A DNA stretch of 64,000 bases from Alopecurus myosuroides (GCA_028641055.1 CM054062.1:275151349-275215348), one strand, 5' to 3'; positions 30,942-45,229 are shown, numbered from the stretch's first letter. Program-made: numbers and translations. Notes: a model not told the origin generated them from the letters alone.

Positions 30942-33900
30942 ATAACATCCTTGCCCCATCCTTGCCCCCAGTTAAGTCGTTTCTTAGACCACTTGCCTTA
31001 TTGCTGTTGGATTGGACGTCCAAACTGATCAGGTCCATCTATTGCTAGCTATCCCTGGTTGGCCAGTCCGTTTTTACCCGCTCGGATTAACTCTGTATCG
31101 CTGCCGATGGCCCTTATTGTCTTCGGACCCGTGGGGCAAAGTGTTGGGTGGATAGTTTCCATATACATGTGGGGTGGGCGATTCTCAGGCTGCGGGGATG
31201 GAGCTAGTCATCCCCGATTGGCAAACGACTTTTACCCACCGATACGCGCTATGTTTGACTGCAAGATGGACCAAGAAACCGTGGGGCCTGTTACACAGTC
31301 TATGTGTCATTTGATTCGGCCGTACTTGGGGGTGCGAATTCTCGCCGCGTTGGATAGAATGCACTGCGGTGAAACCCTAACAGCCGCCTGCTCCTGATCC
31401 CCTTTCCATTCGCGCCCTCTTCCTCCCTCTCGCCTCCCCGAGCGCCGCCTCCAAGGAGTTATACTTTTGGTTACCATCAGTCCTCCTATGTTCTCCGTGG
31501 TCAGTTATTTCTGTGGTTATTTGGAACGGTGGACATGTATGACTCAAGTGATGTGTCACATGATGTACTTTTGACCTAGCGGAGGCTTCGATTTTCACTT
31601 TATCAAGGTGATTTTTTGCAGCAATCTTGTGAGCCAAAACGAATATAGTATATGATGATATTTCTGGCTTGATTGGTAATTCCCTGTTCGTATTGCGATG
31701 TGGTGTATCAACTAAAGGAGTTCTAGAGGGATAAATAAAGAACATGGTGTGCCGACCTTTCTCCGTTTTTCTCTTTACTAATGATGTTTATGCTTTCTCT
31801 GCATATTCCTCTGCTATATGATTTGAGATAATCATTCACTCATTCCTATGTACTACTAATTTGATATATTGTTCTGTCCAACAGGATCCTTCATCAGTGG
31901 AACCACTAATGGTATTCTGACGGAGCTAACTAAGAAGTATGTTTTTTCTCCTGCTTGGTATTGGTTCATTTATTTATTTTTATGTATAATTGATGTTGGC
32001 ACTGTTTAATATCCCATAATATTTTTCTTGGTGATGATTAGTTACTAAAAGAGAGAAACGGTTGTTGTTTTATGTATGTAAATGCCTCTCGGATCTTCTT
32101 TTTTTTGTTTGTCTAGATATTGGGAAAAATATTCATGTTATTTTGGTTTGTATAGGTGTGCATATATGGTGAGAAGTTCATGTCGTTATCCCAGGTCAAC
32201 GACCTTGCTGGCATCGTATTTGGCATGGAGAAGGTCACTGGGTCATTTTTCCATGGTGTGGAGTATCATGTTTCATTCTCAACGGACCCACCTTGATCCT
32301 TTGAATGATTCACCATTGTTTCCAGACTGAGATGCTGGTTGAGGTTAGTCTCTAAGCATCTATCTTATTTTTTACTTGTCAATTTTATTGCCAGTGTTAT
32401 ATGTATGCATTAGTATATTTACCATTGCCAATATGTGAAAGAAGACAACCTAAATGAGTGGAATTAGGCACTTAATCTGGACACTTCGTTTGAGCAATAT
32501 TAAGTGGAAATCTGAAGTAAATAAGCTAGGAATTGTTGTTATTTTCCTTCTGTTTATTTTCCCATATTCTTTGCTACCTTATTTCCTAATGAATGTTTTC
32601 AGAAACTACATCTCACTTCATTTTGCTCATATAAAAAACTTTGTGTCAGCAGCATATAAGGCAGACAGGATCATCTCACACTGCCCTCCAAAAAACAAAT
32701 GCAGAACTGCTAGGCTTTGGATTTGACATTTTAAAAGAAAAACTACGGTGGTATGGTATTATATTGCTGGATGCATATGCGAAGCTACTTCCATGTGTGT
32801 ATTTGTACCATTACCATCAAGTCATGTATGTTGATGTTATCAGGAAAACAAGGTTGGGGGTTTTATGTTTGGCCAGGCCTCATTGAAGTTTAAGTGTGCT
32901 AATGGCCATGTTGACATGATAAATGTGATTTTACATGGTATTTAATATCAACATGAGGTAAATATGTGCTCCATAGGTTCATAACTTAGGTCAGTAGGTA
33001 CCGTCGTAGAACTAATTAGTATAATTTATTGGTTCAACTTGTTGTTCAAGTCAGCACCTCATCCATTTTATGAAATAGACTTATGTTATGTCAAAGAACC
33101 TTTTATTGCATCTTATGAGTGTGATGGTTGGCCTGCCTGGCAGTGATGTACCTTTGTGTTTTTATTGTCTATTACGCAACTCCTATTGTTGATGCAATCT
33201 TAAAGTTTGTTTACGAGGATATGTTTAATGATTGAGTGCACTAGATTATGTGTGGAAGGAATATATGGATATAATATAATGTATTATCTGATCCATGGGC
33301 ATAGTCAAGCATCTACTTTTAAAATATAATTGCAGAGGTTTCCCTTATAAGGGAGACAAAAGTATTTATGGAAATAGTTCATGAATTGGTTAATGGTGGC
33401 ATGAACAGATCCAGAGGGCCCTCCTGGCCATTGTTATTTGACCTTGCCATGTTCTCCTATAGGAACGTTGGTTACTCATGCTTAGTTGCTTAGAATCTGA
33501 TGTGCATTTGTTTTGCAGTCAGTTTGATGTCCTCTCGTCGGAAACAACGATGGTAACAACACCGGTCACCACTGTAGTTGGTCTCAAATGGAACCCATGT
33601 ACCCAAAGTACTATATTTCTCCTGATTTTCCTTTCTCACTCTCTTGATTTAATTCGCAGCGATCATATCTGTTTGTATGAAAATTCTATTTAGCTATGCC
33701 TATAAGGTGTCTGACAAAACAATCCCCCATTCACCTGTTGAGAAATATGGGTTTAGCTTGCTTGGATTAGATATCCTATAGAGTGCATAACTTGCCATAT
33801 TCAACCCCGTCCGAAGGTATACTGACTGCTTTACCTTGCATCTATCACCCACACATGATTTGTAGCTCCTTTTTTGCTCGTGTTCATAGAACATTTGCGT

Positions 33901-36170
33901 GTTTGCAGTAGAAGACATATGAGGAAGCCTGCCACCGTCTTGGAGCAAAGGAGCGACACTGGAAGCTGATAGGATGTGGACATCAATGCCCGAACATCAC
34001 CATGTCCTCACGTCGCACTTCCCTACCACCTTCCTGGAGGCAACCCACTTAATCTTATGAATACTCCTATTACCCAGTCAAAGACATGTCGTCGGAGTAT
34101 GGATTTAAATAGTATAGTTGCAGCGTGGATTGCTTAGACTAGATTTTAAGATCGAGCGTTGTCTTTTTGGACCGGTATATAGGTCAGTTTGGCAGCGGCA
34201 TACATGATGCTACAAATAGGTGCAATACAACAACGTGAGATGTGGTCATGGTTTCCTCGATGGACACCTGAGTTGCGCTGATACGTCTATTGATCAATAC
34301 CTTCTAGCTCAGCGCAACTAGGTAATTTCTTCTGCTACTATCATGGATCTATCTACTTGACTGTTGATCTTTGTTTGCAAGCCTCGAATATGTCGATTCC
34401 TTGACGACATGACAATAAGGTGAGCAATCATTCAGGTTTATGTTGCACACATGCATTCAGATGTTTTCAGATTAAGTGGTATGATCAAAATCTTCCGAGC
34501 ATGGGGGGCATACAGGTGGCACTGATAGTGTCCTCCAGTATTTAGACAACTTTGGGTCTTGGAAAAATAGTAAGTAGTATGTTATAACTTAGAACACTCA
34601 TGCTTCTTGCTACAAATGCATCTTAGTTCATAATTGGCATTAGGACATACATGCCCAGTGCATCTAGGTAATATATTCTACTACTATTATGCATACTTTC
34701 ACATGGAATTATCTACTTGATTTTTGATGCTGATATATGTTCTCTGTTGAGAAGAAAATCCTGTCTGTAGGGTAATTATAGTTCTTATTGATGTTTCCCT
34801 GTTTTCTGGAGTAGCATAGATCTCAAACTCACTATAAATTTCTTACAAATATTGGAGTTGTTTGGGTTTCTCATTTATGCGCTTTGCCTTCAAAGGATCA
34901 GACACCTGATTATGTTTTCAATCACTTTTATGGTTAATTCCATTTTATGTTGGCAGTGAAAACATTTTAGTACATTTTTCCATTAAACCTTTCTTGTGTT
35001 TTGTTGCCTCACAATTGTATGCCCTCTTATTAGTGACTGCTTCCATAGTTTATGTCCTAGAGACATTCTGTTTGTGTGAGATTGTGTTCCTCCGACCTTC
35101 ACCGCCCAGTCTGACACATCAATTAGTCGTAACTCTTTGGGGTGTAACAATTCGTTCTGTCAAGTTAGATCAGTTTATATTTTTATATATTTGGGTTTTG
35201 CTTCTTATGTCAGTGGTTTTCCTATGTGTTAGTGAATTAGATGACATTCCCCTTCGGTTAACAACATTCCAACTCCTAGGTATCTATTGACTGTCTTGAT
35301 AGGTAAAGCCTTATGTGTTTTCATGCTATTTTGTGACGATAACTTCTATTTGTCGTGCATAGGAAAAAATATTTTGTTGACATTATGTGTAAGCAAACCT
35401 TTGTTTCAAGAGACTGGGCACCATGGCCAGACTAGACACGCAATTAATCATCTGTGTCATACCAGCAATTTTCGTGCCCTTTGGTGACTTAAAAAACTTA
35501 GGCCACGAATCAGTTTCAATTTTACCTTAGATTGTCACATGGTCTACTCATTTTGTTATCTATGTACAAAATTCTTTAATGTCTTGTGCCCACGATGAGC
35601 TGATGTGCCTTCTGTTGCGTAGGACATCATTCAGTGTGCAATTAAAGGCTAGTTTCTAGGTCGAGCCTAAAGTTTCTTTGCTTATAATTGACGGACTGTA
35701 GCTTCTTTCTCTATTATGTTTTGTCTTATGTCAGTGAAAATACTAACTACGAGCTTTATCTTACAGGCTTATCTTATTTTGCCTTACAGTAGGTCCTGCC
35801 TACTTCCAGCTGCCTGCTCTCGAAATTATTTTGGCTGCACTCATCTAGGCCTACCCACCCAAATGGCGGTGCGCCTATTTTTGACCTTATATATTATGAC
35901 CTCCAGGTGCCCCCCTCTATCCGTGAAGTGTTTTCACCAAGAGCATGTGCTATGTCTATCTAATATTCACTACCATGTATTAAGGTTACAGCTTTTATAT
36001 TATTCAAGTAGTGTTCCGATACCTTACAATATTATGATATGTTCCCTTATTTATGTAATTATCCTATGAACTTAATTATCGTTCCTCTAGGCCTGTTGAA
36101 CCACTTTGTGCATCTATCTCGATGCTTTTGTTCTGACCGCCGAAGTATGCAATATCTACCAATGATTTGT
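30942..36170. other. Intergenic region, no convincing gene
   Basis: Only short ORFs are present. Some exon-like stretches can be read on the plus strand. One is near 31885-31935 after CCAACAG (GSFISGTTNGILTELTKK) and another near 32158-32296 (KFMSLSQVNDLAGIVF). They do not join into a gene I recognise and could be remains of a pseudogene. Two related segments (AACTAGGTAATTTCTTCTGC near 34317, CATCTAGGTAATATATTCTA near 34660) indicate an old internal duplication. Confidence 0.4.
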
Positions 36171-37463
36171 TGTTAACATCGATCTTATTGGATGTGGCGT
36201 TCATTTACTATCTTGTGGGCCCCTGGCTTCCCTAGCCACTACCTCTCGTCGCCTCTTCGCGTATAAGATGCCCTTAACCAAAAATTTATCGGGGACGGAG
36301 TTACAGGGAGGCGCCATCACCTTAAAAGTCCAATCTAGGGCTTTTATAGTACTTTTCCAGTACCCTCCCCGACAGGGGAATCATCATCGGAGGCCTCTAC
36401 ATCACCATGATTACCTCCACGATGATGTGTGAGTAGTCCATCTCGGGACTACGAGTTTAGATTCTCGTGAGCTGCCTCACATGATCGAGACCACCGTTAT
36501 GTAATTGTGCATGTTGTGTTTGCTGGGTACGATGAACCATGAGATTATGATTATTTTGTTCATGTCAATCTGAGATGCTTCACTTATATTTTTAGATAGT
36601 TTTAATCTTGTCTTGCAATGCTCTCCGGTGTTTATGATTACGTTATCCACATAGTTGTTTTCACCTCCAAGAGAGGGTTTATATGCTAGATAGTGGGTTC
36701 ATGCCTCCCTTACATATGTTCTGGAGTGATAGAAACGTGAAGGACGGGGGATGTGTTGTTGCCACTTGGAAGAAAACAACGGTGCTCTTGTCTACGGATG
36801 AGAGCCACCGCTTACATTAGTACGTGTTCTTAATGAAATTGTATGTTGCACACAAGCAATCACTTCGTTGCTGCAAACTAATACCAGCGAGATTTATTGG
36901 ATAGCTTTCTTAAGGTGAACTATTAGTAATAGATGCATGCTGGATAGGGGTCTATTTATCTTGACGTGATGCCTACAATGTTAGAACCCGTGAACTATAT
37001 CTTGTCATAACAGTATTGCTAGCGTTCATGACTTGTTAATTGCCCAGTTGTAATTTGTTCACCCAACATGTTTTTCTTCTTTTGAGAGATACCACTAGTG
37101 AACCTATGGACACCGGTCCTATTTCCCTCATTGATAAAACCTTCTTTTAAGCACTTTCATAATTGTTTATTTGATGTGCCATTTTTTTTACTTTTATTGC
37201 TTTCCAATATTCTATACGTTTAATTCCATAGTTTCAGCAAGACCGGAAGACTAAAAACCTTCCAGAAAGTTGGGGCAAGAGAGAGTCTGTGTGTTGTGTG
37301 CAAGTTCCACACTTGTTGACACGCCAGACGACAAGCAACCTTCTCCAATTCTTTGAAGTCCTATTGGTCGATAAACCAAGTTCCACAATTGGGGGAAAGT
37401 CCTCTATACCACATCGTACCTTCCACTTGGGGTAACACAACGGACGTGTCATCATGTCAGCAT
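36171..37463 (+). repeat. 5' LTR of the LARD-like element
   Basis: Aligns by eye along its length with 41553-43158. Shared landmarks are GTGGGCCCCTGG, GAGCTGCCTCACATGATCGA, GATAGTGGGTTCATGCCTCC and TTGAAGTCCTA. It starts TGTT and ends GTCAGCA. Confidence 0.65.
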
Positions 37464-37478
37464 TGTCAAGCAATTTTC

Positions 37479-37496
37479 TGGCGACGTTGCAGGGAA
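37479..37496 (+). other. Primer-binding-site-like sequence
   Basis: TGGCGACGTTGCAGGGAA resembles the TGGCGCCGTTGCCGGGGA primer-binding site (tRNA-Asp type) of Athila-like Gypsy elements. A second similar copy, TGGTGTCGTTGCCGTAGAA, lies about 75 bp further on within a local duplication. Confidence 0.5.
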
Positions 37497-40050
37497 TTTC
37501 GAAGTCATCATCACCAAGAAGTCTCCCGTCAACTACACGACATCAAGCAATTTGCTGGTGTCGTTGCCGTAGAATTCAAACTTGCAGCAATGGGAGTTTC
37601 ACACTTCCACTCTCTTTCTTTTGTTTTGTTCATGCTTAGTTTACTTTTGGTTAGTCTTGTTTTCTCTTTATAAAAAATTCAAAAAAAATAGTTCTCTAGT
37701 TTCTAGTCTATTACTTGTTTTGTTATTTAGTTGTCGCCTTCGTGTTAGTTTTTGTTGATGTTTTGCTAAGATGTCTACCCATAAATTTCTATGAAAGATT
37801 TAAAAGTAGGAAAAGGATTCATTATTGGAAGAAACAATACTTAAGAATTCTTTAACATGTTAATGGGCTTCGTGATTTTAATGATAAACCTATAGTTAAA
37901 CTTGCCCATAGCTACGATACCCTATAGCTTCTTTGGTTACCGTGATAGAAGCTAGGTTCGTCAACCTAAATCCTATATTACAACAAAAGAAATTAAACTT
38001 GATAGCATGGAGAAAGGAAAAGAAAGGGATTTTGTGTTGAATGCTTTACTCTTGGAATTTAATGACATTACCGTAGAAGCTAGAATTTTTTTTGCTCACT
38101 ATAAAATGCTTGGCTACGGTCTTGCCAACAATCATACTTTGAAGAGTTTCTATATTGATAGAATGAAATATGAGGGTAAAGCTGAATGCAAAAAATAAAT
38201 TAATATCCCTATACCATTCAAACTTTAGGCAATGTTTGAGGCATTAGCGAATTTTTTTGGATGGGTTGTTCCAGAGAATCCCTTTGATGAAAATGGTAAA
38301 CCAAAAATAAAAGAGAAAGGAGATTCTGAACCTTGTGTGTGTGGAAAATACAATGCCTCTATGTTGAGTTGGAGATCCTTAAATTAAATTATTCTATTGA
38401 TAATGCTTGATCCGTTCTTCATGCCTCGCCAAAATGCGTTAAAGAAAAGCGCTTGTGGGAGGCAACCCACTTTGTTTTACCTTCGTTATTTTTATGTTTT
38501 CTTATGGTTTATTTTGTTTTGTTTGAGTCTTTGAAGTTGTTACTTCTGTAACAACCTCTTTTTATCCTTTTTATTTCGTTTTTTTCAAAAGTAACCTCTA
38601 ACTGAGAGGTCGTGGGATTCTGGAACCTTGCTGTTTTCTGTCCAGATTTTTGCGCTTCACCAAAAACCTCGGTTCTCTCATCCAGAACCCGAAGAGTTTT
38701 TGAATTTTTTCAACACCTGACCCAGGTTGTTATCTAACTTTCATTAGTTTTTTACTTTTTTATTTGAGCTACAGAAGTGCCTCAAAAAATTTCATCTTTA
38801 CCTGTTGTTCTGGATTGACAGATTTCTCCCAATATTTGCATTTGCCGCGTAATCTTTTTATTTTCGTGTTCTATTTTTTTTGGGGGGGGGGGGGAGGGAG
38901 ACTTAAAATAATTTGTGACAACAGCTAATGTTTTAAAATGGAGTGTTATACTTGTGTTAAAACTCAACCAAGTGGATTTTATTATTTTGATGCACTAACG
39001 TTGCTAATGAAGATTGTGAGAACCTTTAAGTGGAGGAAGTTTTCAAGTGTAGGGAGATAAGGATGATATGAGGAGATTAAGGATGGACAAAAGCTCAAGC
39101 TTGGGGATTCCCATGTCACCCCAAGACATATACAAAAATTACAAGCGTCAAAGCTTGGGGATGCCCAAGGCATCCCCTTCTTCATCAACAAAAATATCAG
39201 GTTGCTTTCAAAAACTTTTTTTATTGCTTCACATGGTATGTGTTATTCTTGGAGCGTGATTTATTTTCTTTCAGTTTTGTTTTTGTTTTCTTTCTGTAAT
39301 AAGAATCCTATAATATTTTAGTCTCGAGAGATACACACTTCGTTTTCATTGTCTAGATCACTCTAGTTTTTACTCTTATTATTCTGTGAGTGTTCAGTAT
39401 TGCTAGTATTGCGCTTAGCTCTTGTTTTTCACTCAAATTTTCTTCAGATCTTGTTGTTTTTCTTCATCTATATATGACTGGCTCTCTGGTCTTTAATGAA
39501 TATTTTCTTTGAGAGTTGTTTCAGATAAGTTAATTGGTGTTGGAAAAGAGTAAAATATTTCATGCTTATAGTGGTGCAAAAGGAAGCTTGTTTTGACTGT
39601 GGCTTAGACTTTAACATGCCATGTTAGATGTTATTTTAATTGTATGATTAGTAGTATATGATGTATCATGAATAGTCTCGAATAACTGAGAGTGCTTAAT
39701 GTGTCACTGAAATTAAATCATATGTTGTTTCCTCGTAACGAAGCATGGTATTGTGGTATTCTCCTTCAAATGTTTCACTTGGATTGACTTGGCACATGCT
39801 CACACCATGTTATGCCTATAAAACCAGTCACTCTTATCCTTCATGATCATTTAGTTTTTTACTTGTAATATAACTTTATGCTTTGATTGATAATGTTTTG
39901 TTGCTATGCATGATTATGGACGTTATGGCTCTCTTAGTTGGTTGCTCATAGTCTCTTGCTAGCCTTCACCATGTACTGAGTATGAGTTACACTCGTGCAT
40001 CCAACTCACAAAAACCAAAGTTATTCCGATGTTTCCACTATACCTACCTA

Positions 40051-40547
40051 AGGGTGGAAATAAAACTCGAAACTCGTGATCTTAACGAGTACTCAAAAAA
40101 TCAGCTTGAATCAGCTCGAACTCAGATACTAATGAGCCGAGTCGAGTTAGCTTTTTCAGATCATTAATAAAACAAGTTTAACAAGTCGAGTTACAAGTAC
40201 TTGATAATCTTGTTAATGTCCTTACATTGATATAATATTAGTCAACACTAAATAGAATCCAAGACCTTTGGGACAAAAATAAATGAACATTCAGATTAAA
40301 ATCTCCAAAATGTATGGTGTGAGGCATGAACGATGAATCAACCTTCTTATAATGTTGATCTATAATGAACTGATAATTTTTTCAGTTTTTTAATGAGCTT
40401 ATCGAGTCAATTTGAGTATTTATCGAGTCGAGCCAAGCTAGGGTTTTTTGCTTGTTAAGTTAACGAGTCGAGTCGAGCAAACTCGTTAAACTAATGAGTA
40501 TTTACGAGCCGAGTCAAGTTGAGTCGAGCTAGCTCAATATCCAACCC
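40051..40547. mobile_element. Non-autonomous DNA transposon inside the LARD interior
   Basis: Imperfect inverted ends (AGGGTGGAAAT and ATATCCAACCC) lie between identical 12-bp direct repeats TATACCTACCTA (40039-40050 and 40548-40559). The interior is rich in GAGTCGAG/ACTCGA words. The long target repeat suggests a Mutator-like element; some of the match could be chance, leaving hAT possible. Confidence 0.7.
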
Positions 40548-41552
40548 TATACCTACCTATATGCCGTATTTCACAACCACTCCAAGTAAATTTCTTATGT
40601 GCTACCTTTAAAACTTTCAAAATTATTAAACTTGTTTTGTGTTCCTGTTTTAGCTTATGAGGAAGTATTAAGTGACTTATTAATTTTTCATGTTTGATGG
40701 CTTCACACTTGACTAGCATGAATAATGTGCTAGTCCTTAATATTGAAAAAATAATAGGAATTCGGGTGCCTAGCCCAGAAAAGATAAGCTACAACAATCA
40801 TATTTAATATCCTCACACTATGAACTTGAGAAATCATGAACTTAGCTTGTGCAAACAAAGGGGAATGTTATGATTCTCCTATGTGAGCCGCTCTTGAAGC
40901 CATTAAACATGAAAAGATGATAAGTAATTTGATAGCATTTGTTGACATAGACATACACCTATCTCAAAAACTATATTTTCAATAACTCCGTTTTATTAAA
41001 TAAAAAGCTCTACCACATGATTAATCCATGCTTTCCTTGCGAAGGACCTTTCTTTTACTTTTATGCCTAGTCTTCATATTCTTACATTATGCACCAATTA
41101 AGAGAGCATAGTTGTCATTCTGAGTATAATGTGCATAGTCCCAAAATTTATTATTGCTTGATTCATGATTATGGTATTGCTTGCTCTTAAATTATTTGTA
41201 CCTAGTCACCATTAAAACTTTGAAGGTATCCTCGCATCTATGTTTTTATATTCCACGAAGGACAAGCGGTATACCATGTTATTATTTTTTCTTTAAGATT
41301 AAAATAGACATATCACTTTCAATGCTTCATTACCTATTGTCAATTATTTGTGTTACTTTTCTTGTGCAACATAGTTACTAAGTTTACATTAGTTCAAATA
41401 ATATTTATCATGCCTTTATTAAAGTAGTTTGATATCGGCTTGTAATGCTTTTACATAACGTCGATCAATATTGTGTTGGATTGATGTCACCTCAAAACAT
41501 TATTTTGTTATCACTTACCTACTCGAGGACAAGCAAGAGTTAAGCTTGGGGA

Positions 41553-43158
41553 TGTTGCATGCTTGTTTTATATCCAACGCCTTTATGGTGGGCCCCTGGA
41601 TGCCTTGGCCATCGCCTCATGCCGCCTATTTGCCTATAAGATTCCTTTGATCCTAATTTTATAGGGACAGAGTTATTTCCATAAAACATACAAAGAGGCA
41701 CCGTCACCTCGAAAGTCCAGTCTAGGGCTTCTGCAGCCCTGTTCCGGTACCCTGCCAAAGGGGGTAATTGTCATCAAAGCATCTACATCGCCATGATTGC
41801 CTCCAAGATGATGTGTGAGTAGTTCATCTCAGGGCTATGGGTCCATAGGAGTAGCTAGATGGTATCTCTCTCCGTTATGCCTCCATGTTTAGAGTCTCAT
41901 GAGCTGCCTCACATGATCGAGACCACCGTTATGTAATTGTGCATGATGTGTTTGCTGGGATTCGGTGAACCATGAGATTATTATTATTTTGTTCATGTTA
42001 ATATGAGATGCTTCACTTATATTTTTAGAGAGATTTAATATTGTCTTGCAATGCTCTCTGGTGTTTATGATTACCTCGACCACATAGTTGTTTTCGCCTC
42101 CAAAAGATGCTTTATATGCTAGATAGTGGGTTCATGCCTCCCTTACATTTGTTCTCCAGTGACCTAAATGTGAAGTATGGGGGATGTGTTGTTGCCACTA
42201 GGGAGAAAACAATAGTGCTCTTGTCTACGGATGAGAACCACTTCTTACACTACGTATTGGTTCTTAATGCAATTGTATGTTCCACACAAGCAAACACTTC
42301 GTTGCTGCAACTTACTCCCTCCGTCCACTTTTAACCTACATTCTAGGCCATAAATTTGTCCACTTTTAATCTACATCCTGGATCCTCCACATTAATTGTC
42401 TCCTCGGTAATCAACACCAACACAGAAAACGAAGCAGTATTTATCTAACTATTGGATGCCATTAATTTTAATGTAGCTTGGATTGGTTGTTCATATACCT
42501 AAGTACTAATATTAAATGACTTGCTAATTTATCTTAAAACCTGTAGAACATAGATTAAAAGTGAACGGAGGGAGTAATAACAACGATATTTTCTGGATAG
42601 CTTTCACAAGGTGGACTATTAGTAATAGATGCATGCTGGATTGTTGTCTATTTATCTTGACGTAATGCATACAATCTTAGAACTCGTGAATTATATCTCT
42701 TCATAATAGTATTGGTATACGTTCATGATTTGTCAATTGCCCACCTGTAATTAGTTCACCCAACATGTTTTTCTTCTTTGGAGAGATACAACTAGTGAAC
42801 CTATGGCCTCCGGTCATGTTTTCCTCATTGATAAAACCTTCCTTTAATCACTTTCAGAATTGTTTCTTTGATGTATCTTTTTTACTTTTATTGCTTTCCA
42901 ATATTTTGTACGTTTATTTATCTAGTTTTAGCAAGAACGGAACACTAACAACCTTACAGGAAGTTGGGGAAAGAGAGAGTTTGTTTGTTATGTGTAGCTT
43001 CCATGCTCGTTGACGCGCCATACAACAAGAAGCCTTCTCCAAGTCTTTGAAGTCCTACTGGTCGATAAACCCTGGTTCCACAACTGGAGGAAAAATCTGC
43101 TAGACTACATCATACCTGCCACTTGGGGTAGCCCAACGGATGTGTGATTACGTCAGCA
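41553..43158 (+). repeat. 3' LTR of the LARD-like element, with an inserted MITE
   Basis: The diverged second copy of 36171-37463, longer mainly because of a 260-bp Stowaway insertion. The purine tract AAGCTTGGGGATG is immediately upstream. Confidence 0.65.
42315..42574. mobile_element. Stowaway MITE in the LTR (260 bp)
   Basis: The ends CTCCCTCCGTCCACTTTTAA and TTAAAAGTGAACGGAGGGAG are flanked by TA (42313-42314, 42575-42576). It is absent from the other LTR copy at the matching place, which confirms the insertion. Confidence 0.92.
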
Positions 43159-43499
43159 TCATGACTCGTCTTTTTGCCGCACTAACCCCACTTATCTCTT
43201 GCGTGAGTTTCTCCTTTGTTTTCCCGTGTGTGTGTGGTATCGGTTTCTTTTTCAATAGTCAATTAGGTCCTTTACCACCATTAACAAAAAAAACTTTGGA
43301 TTTGGTTGATTTTCTCCCTCATTTCTAACCCATTTAAACTAATCATAAATTGTGTGTGTTGTCATTTTTGTATTTTATTGACTGAAGTAGAATTTTCCTT
43401 GTGACAAACCACTTCCATTTTGGTAAGCCACTTTCTCCAATTCATCCAATAAAGATAACTTTGGGTAAGTGGGACACATTTTCCAACATCATACTGGTA

Positions 43500-45170
43500 T
43501 CCACATATCACTTGTGTGCCTTTGAGATGGATAGGGACGGTCTTTACATAAGCGCATGCTCGAATGATGATGGAAACCCCTTATACGACGACAAGTACCA
43601 CAACTTCATGACAATGACCATGTGCAACTACACCAATTTTTCGCGATGGTGGAGTGTTATGAGTGTCGCCTACAAGCACAAGATGTAAGATTCAATGATC
43701 AAATGACGCGGATGAACACGAACTTGGTAAATCTTGCTAACCACCATCGATCCTCCTCCTCCTCACACCGAAAAAGAAGTTCCTCAAGGTCTACGCGATC
43801 AAGTGAACAACCTCATGCTCCTCATCAATGTTTTCTCCATGATCGTAAACCTCGCATGGAAGATGGTGAACTCCATCTCCAAGATCATGAACCACCACCA
43901 TCTCCACAAGCGCCTCATCGTAGTTTTTATGATGATAGCTCACCGCCTTCACCCCTCCTCGACATCGACAAGACGTGATGATCCTCCTCGACAACCGGAC
44001 CTTCGTGAACATCACCCACAACCTCCTCCAAGCTCCGCCAATGACTATGGGTACAATTACTTTGTGCAAGGTTCTCTCCCAAATAGAATGCCTCCAAGGA
44101 AAAATGCGTGTCGCCACCATAATCACCACAATGTACAATAACTTCCGCAACACAAAACAACAAACAAGAAGACGCCGAGCGTCATGAAGCACGTCTACAC
44201 CATCATCATCGACTTCATCCTCATGAAAACCAAAGCCATCCTCCTCATGATCACAGACATCCCCTACAACATGATCGTCAACGGAAAACAAGTAACGATT
44301 ACCAACATGATCTTCCACTTCCAATCTATGATGGATACCGTAATGAACGGCACCATCAACAAGATGAAGACAAGGATATGCGTTCCATCCGCATTAATGT
44401 TCCTAAGTTCATTGGTGAAAATGATCCGGAACAATTTCTTTCTTGGGATCTAAAAATTGAAAAGATCTTCCGCATGAATAAGTATACAAATGAGAAGATG
44501 GTTGATACGTCTTCCTTTAATTTGATGGCTATGCCCTCTTGTGGTGGGATCAACTACAAGTTCAAAGAATCGAGCACCACATGCAACCAATCAATGCTTG
44601 GAATGAAATGAGAGTAGTCATGCATGAAAGATTCGTTCCTCTTCACTTCAAGCGTGACCTCTTCAAAAAGCTTCAAGATCTCAAACAAGGATTGAAAACG
44701 GTTGATGAGCACTACAAGGAAATGGAAACCACTTTGATAAGAGCACATGTTATGGGATATCATGATCAAACAATGGCACACTTCCTAAATGGACTAAATT
44801 ACAACATAAAGAAGATTGTTGAGTTTCAACCATATGGCACCGTTGTTGGCCTAGTCCATAAAGCCATTAAGGCCAAGCGCCAAATCTCGGAAGAATACAG
44901 GTACAACAAGCAAAAGTCTTTATTTGAATCCAAGCCTACTTATTCACCCCCAATGGCTCAAGAAACTACACCAAACAACACCAAGGGCATCTCCAGAGAT
45001 CCCAATGCAACAAACAAATCTTCTCAACCTTTCAAGTACCACCAACACAGATGGGACAAAAGTCAAGTCAAGCGCAATAACCTTCTTCAAGTGTGGTGGA
45101 AATGGACACAAGTATTTCGAGTGTTCCAACTACAAGATCATGATTGTCAACCAAGATGGTGAACATTAAG
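43500..45170 (+). pseudogene. gag: Gypsy gag remnant
   Basis: An N-terminal part reads GLYISACSNDDGNPLYDD, followed by an Arg/Ser-rich region in shifting frames. The gag core then reads IRINVPKFIGENDPEQFLSW and, after a frameshift near 44540, VVMHERFVPLHFKRDLFKKL and LNGLNYNIKKIVEFQPY. A CCHC knuckle (CFKCGGNGHKYFEC) is readable near 45090-45135 in yet another frame. At least three frameshifts make it non-functional. Confidence 0.8.
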
Positions 45171-45229
45171 TGAAGTAGAATAAAATGCTTTGCATCAAGT
45201 TGCTCTAAACACTTTCGACGACCCAAACA

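Larger units (their letters stand above)
36171..43158 (+). mobile_element. LTR retrotransposon derivative without gag-pol (LARD-like)
   Basis: Two diverged direct repeats at 36171-37463 and 41553-43158 enclose 4.1 kb of AT-rich, essentially non-coding sequence. The first repeat is followed by a primer-binding-site-like segment. The second is preceded by the purine-rich AAGCTTGGGGA. This gives the order LTR, PBS, interior, PPT, LTR on the plus strand. Several AAGCTTGGGGAT motifs in the interior (39098, 39150, 41542) resemble the 3' regions of Athila-type Gypsy elements. A short ORF at 38007-38198 may be a gag remnant. LTR divergence and added MITEs show it is old. Confidence 0.65.
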
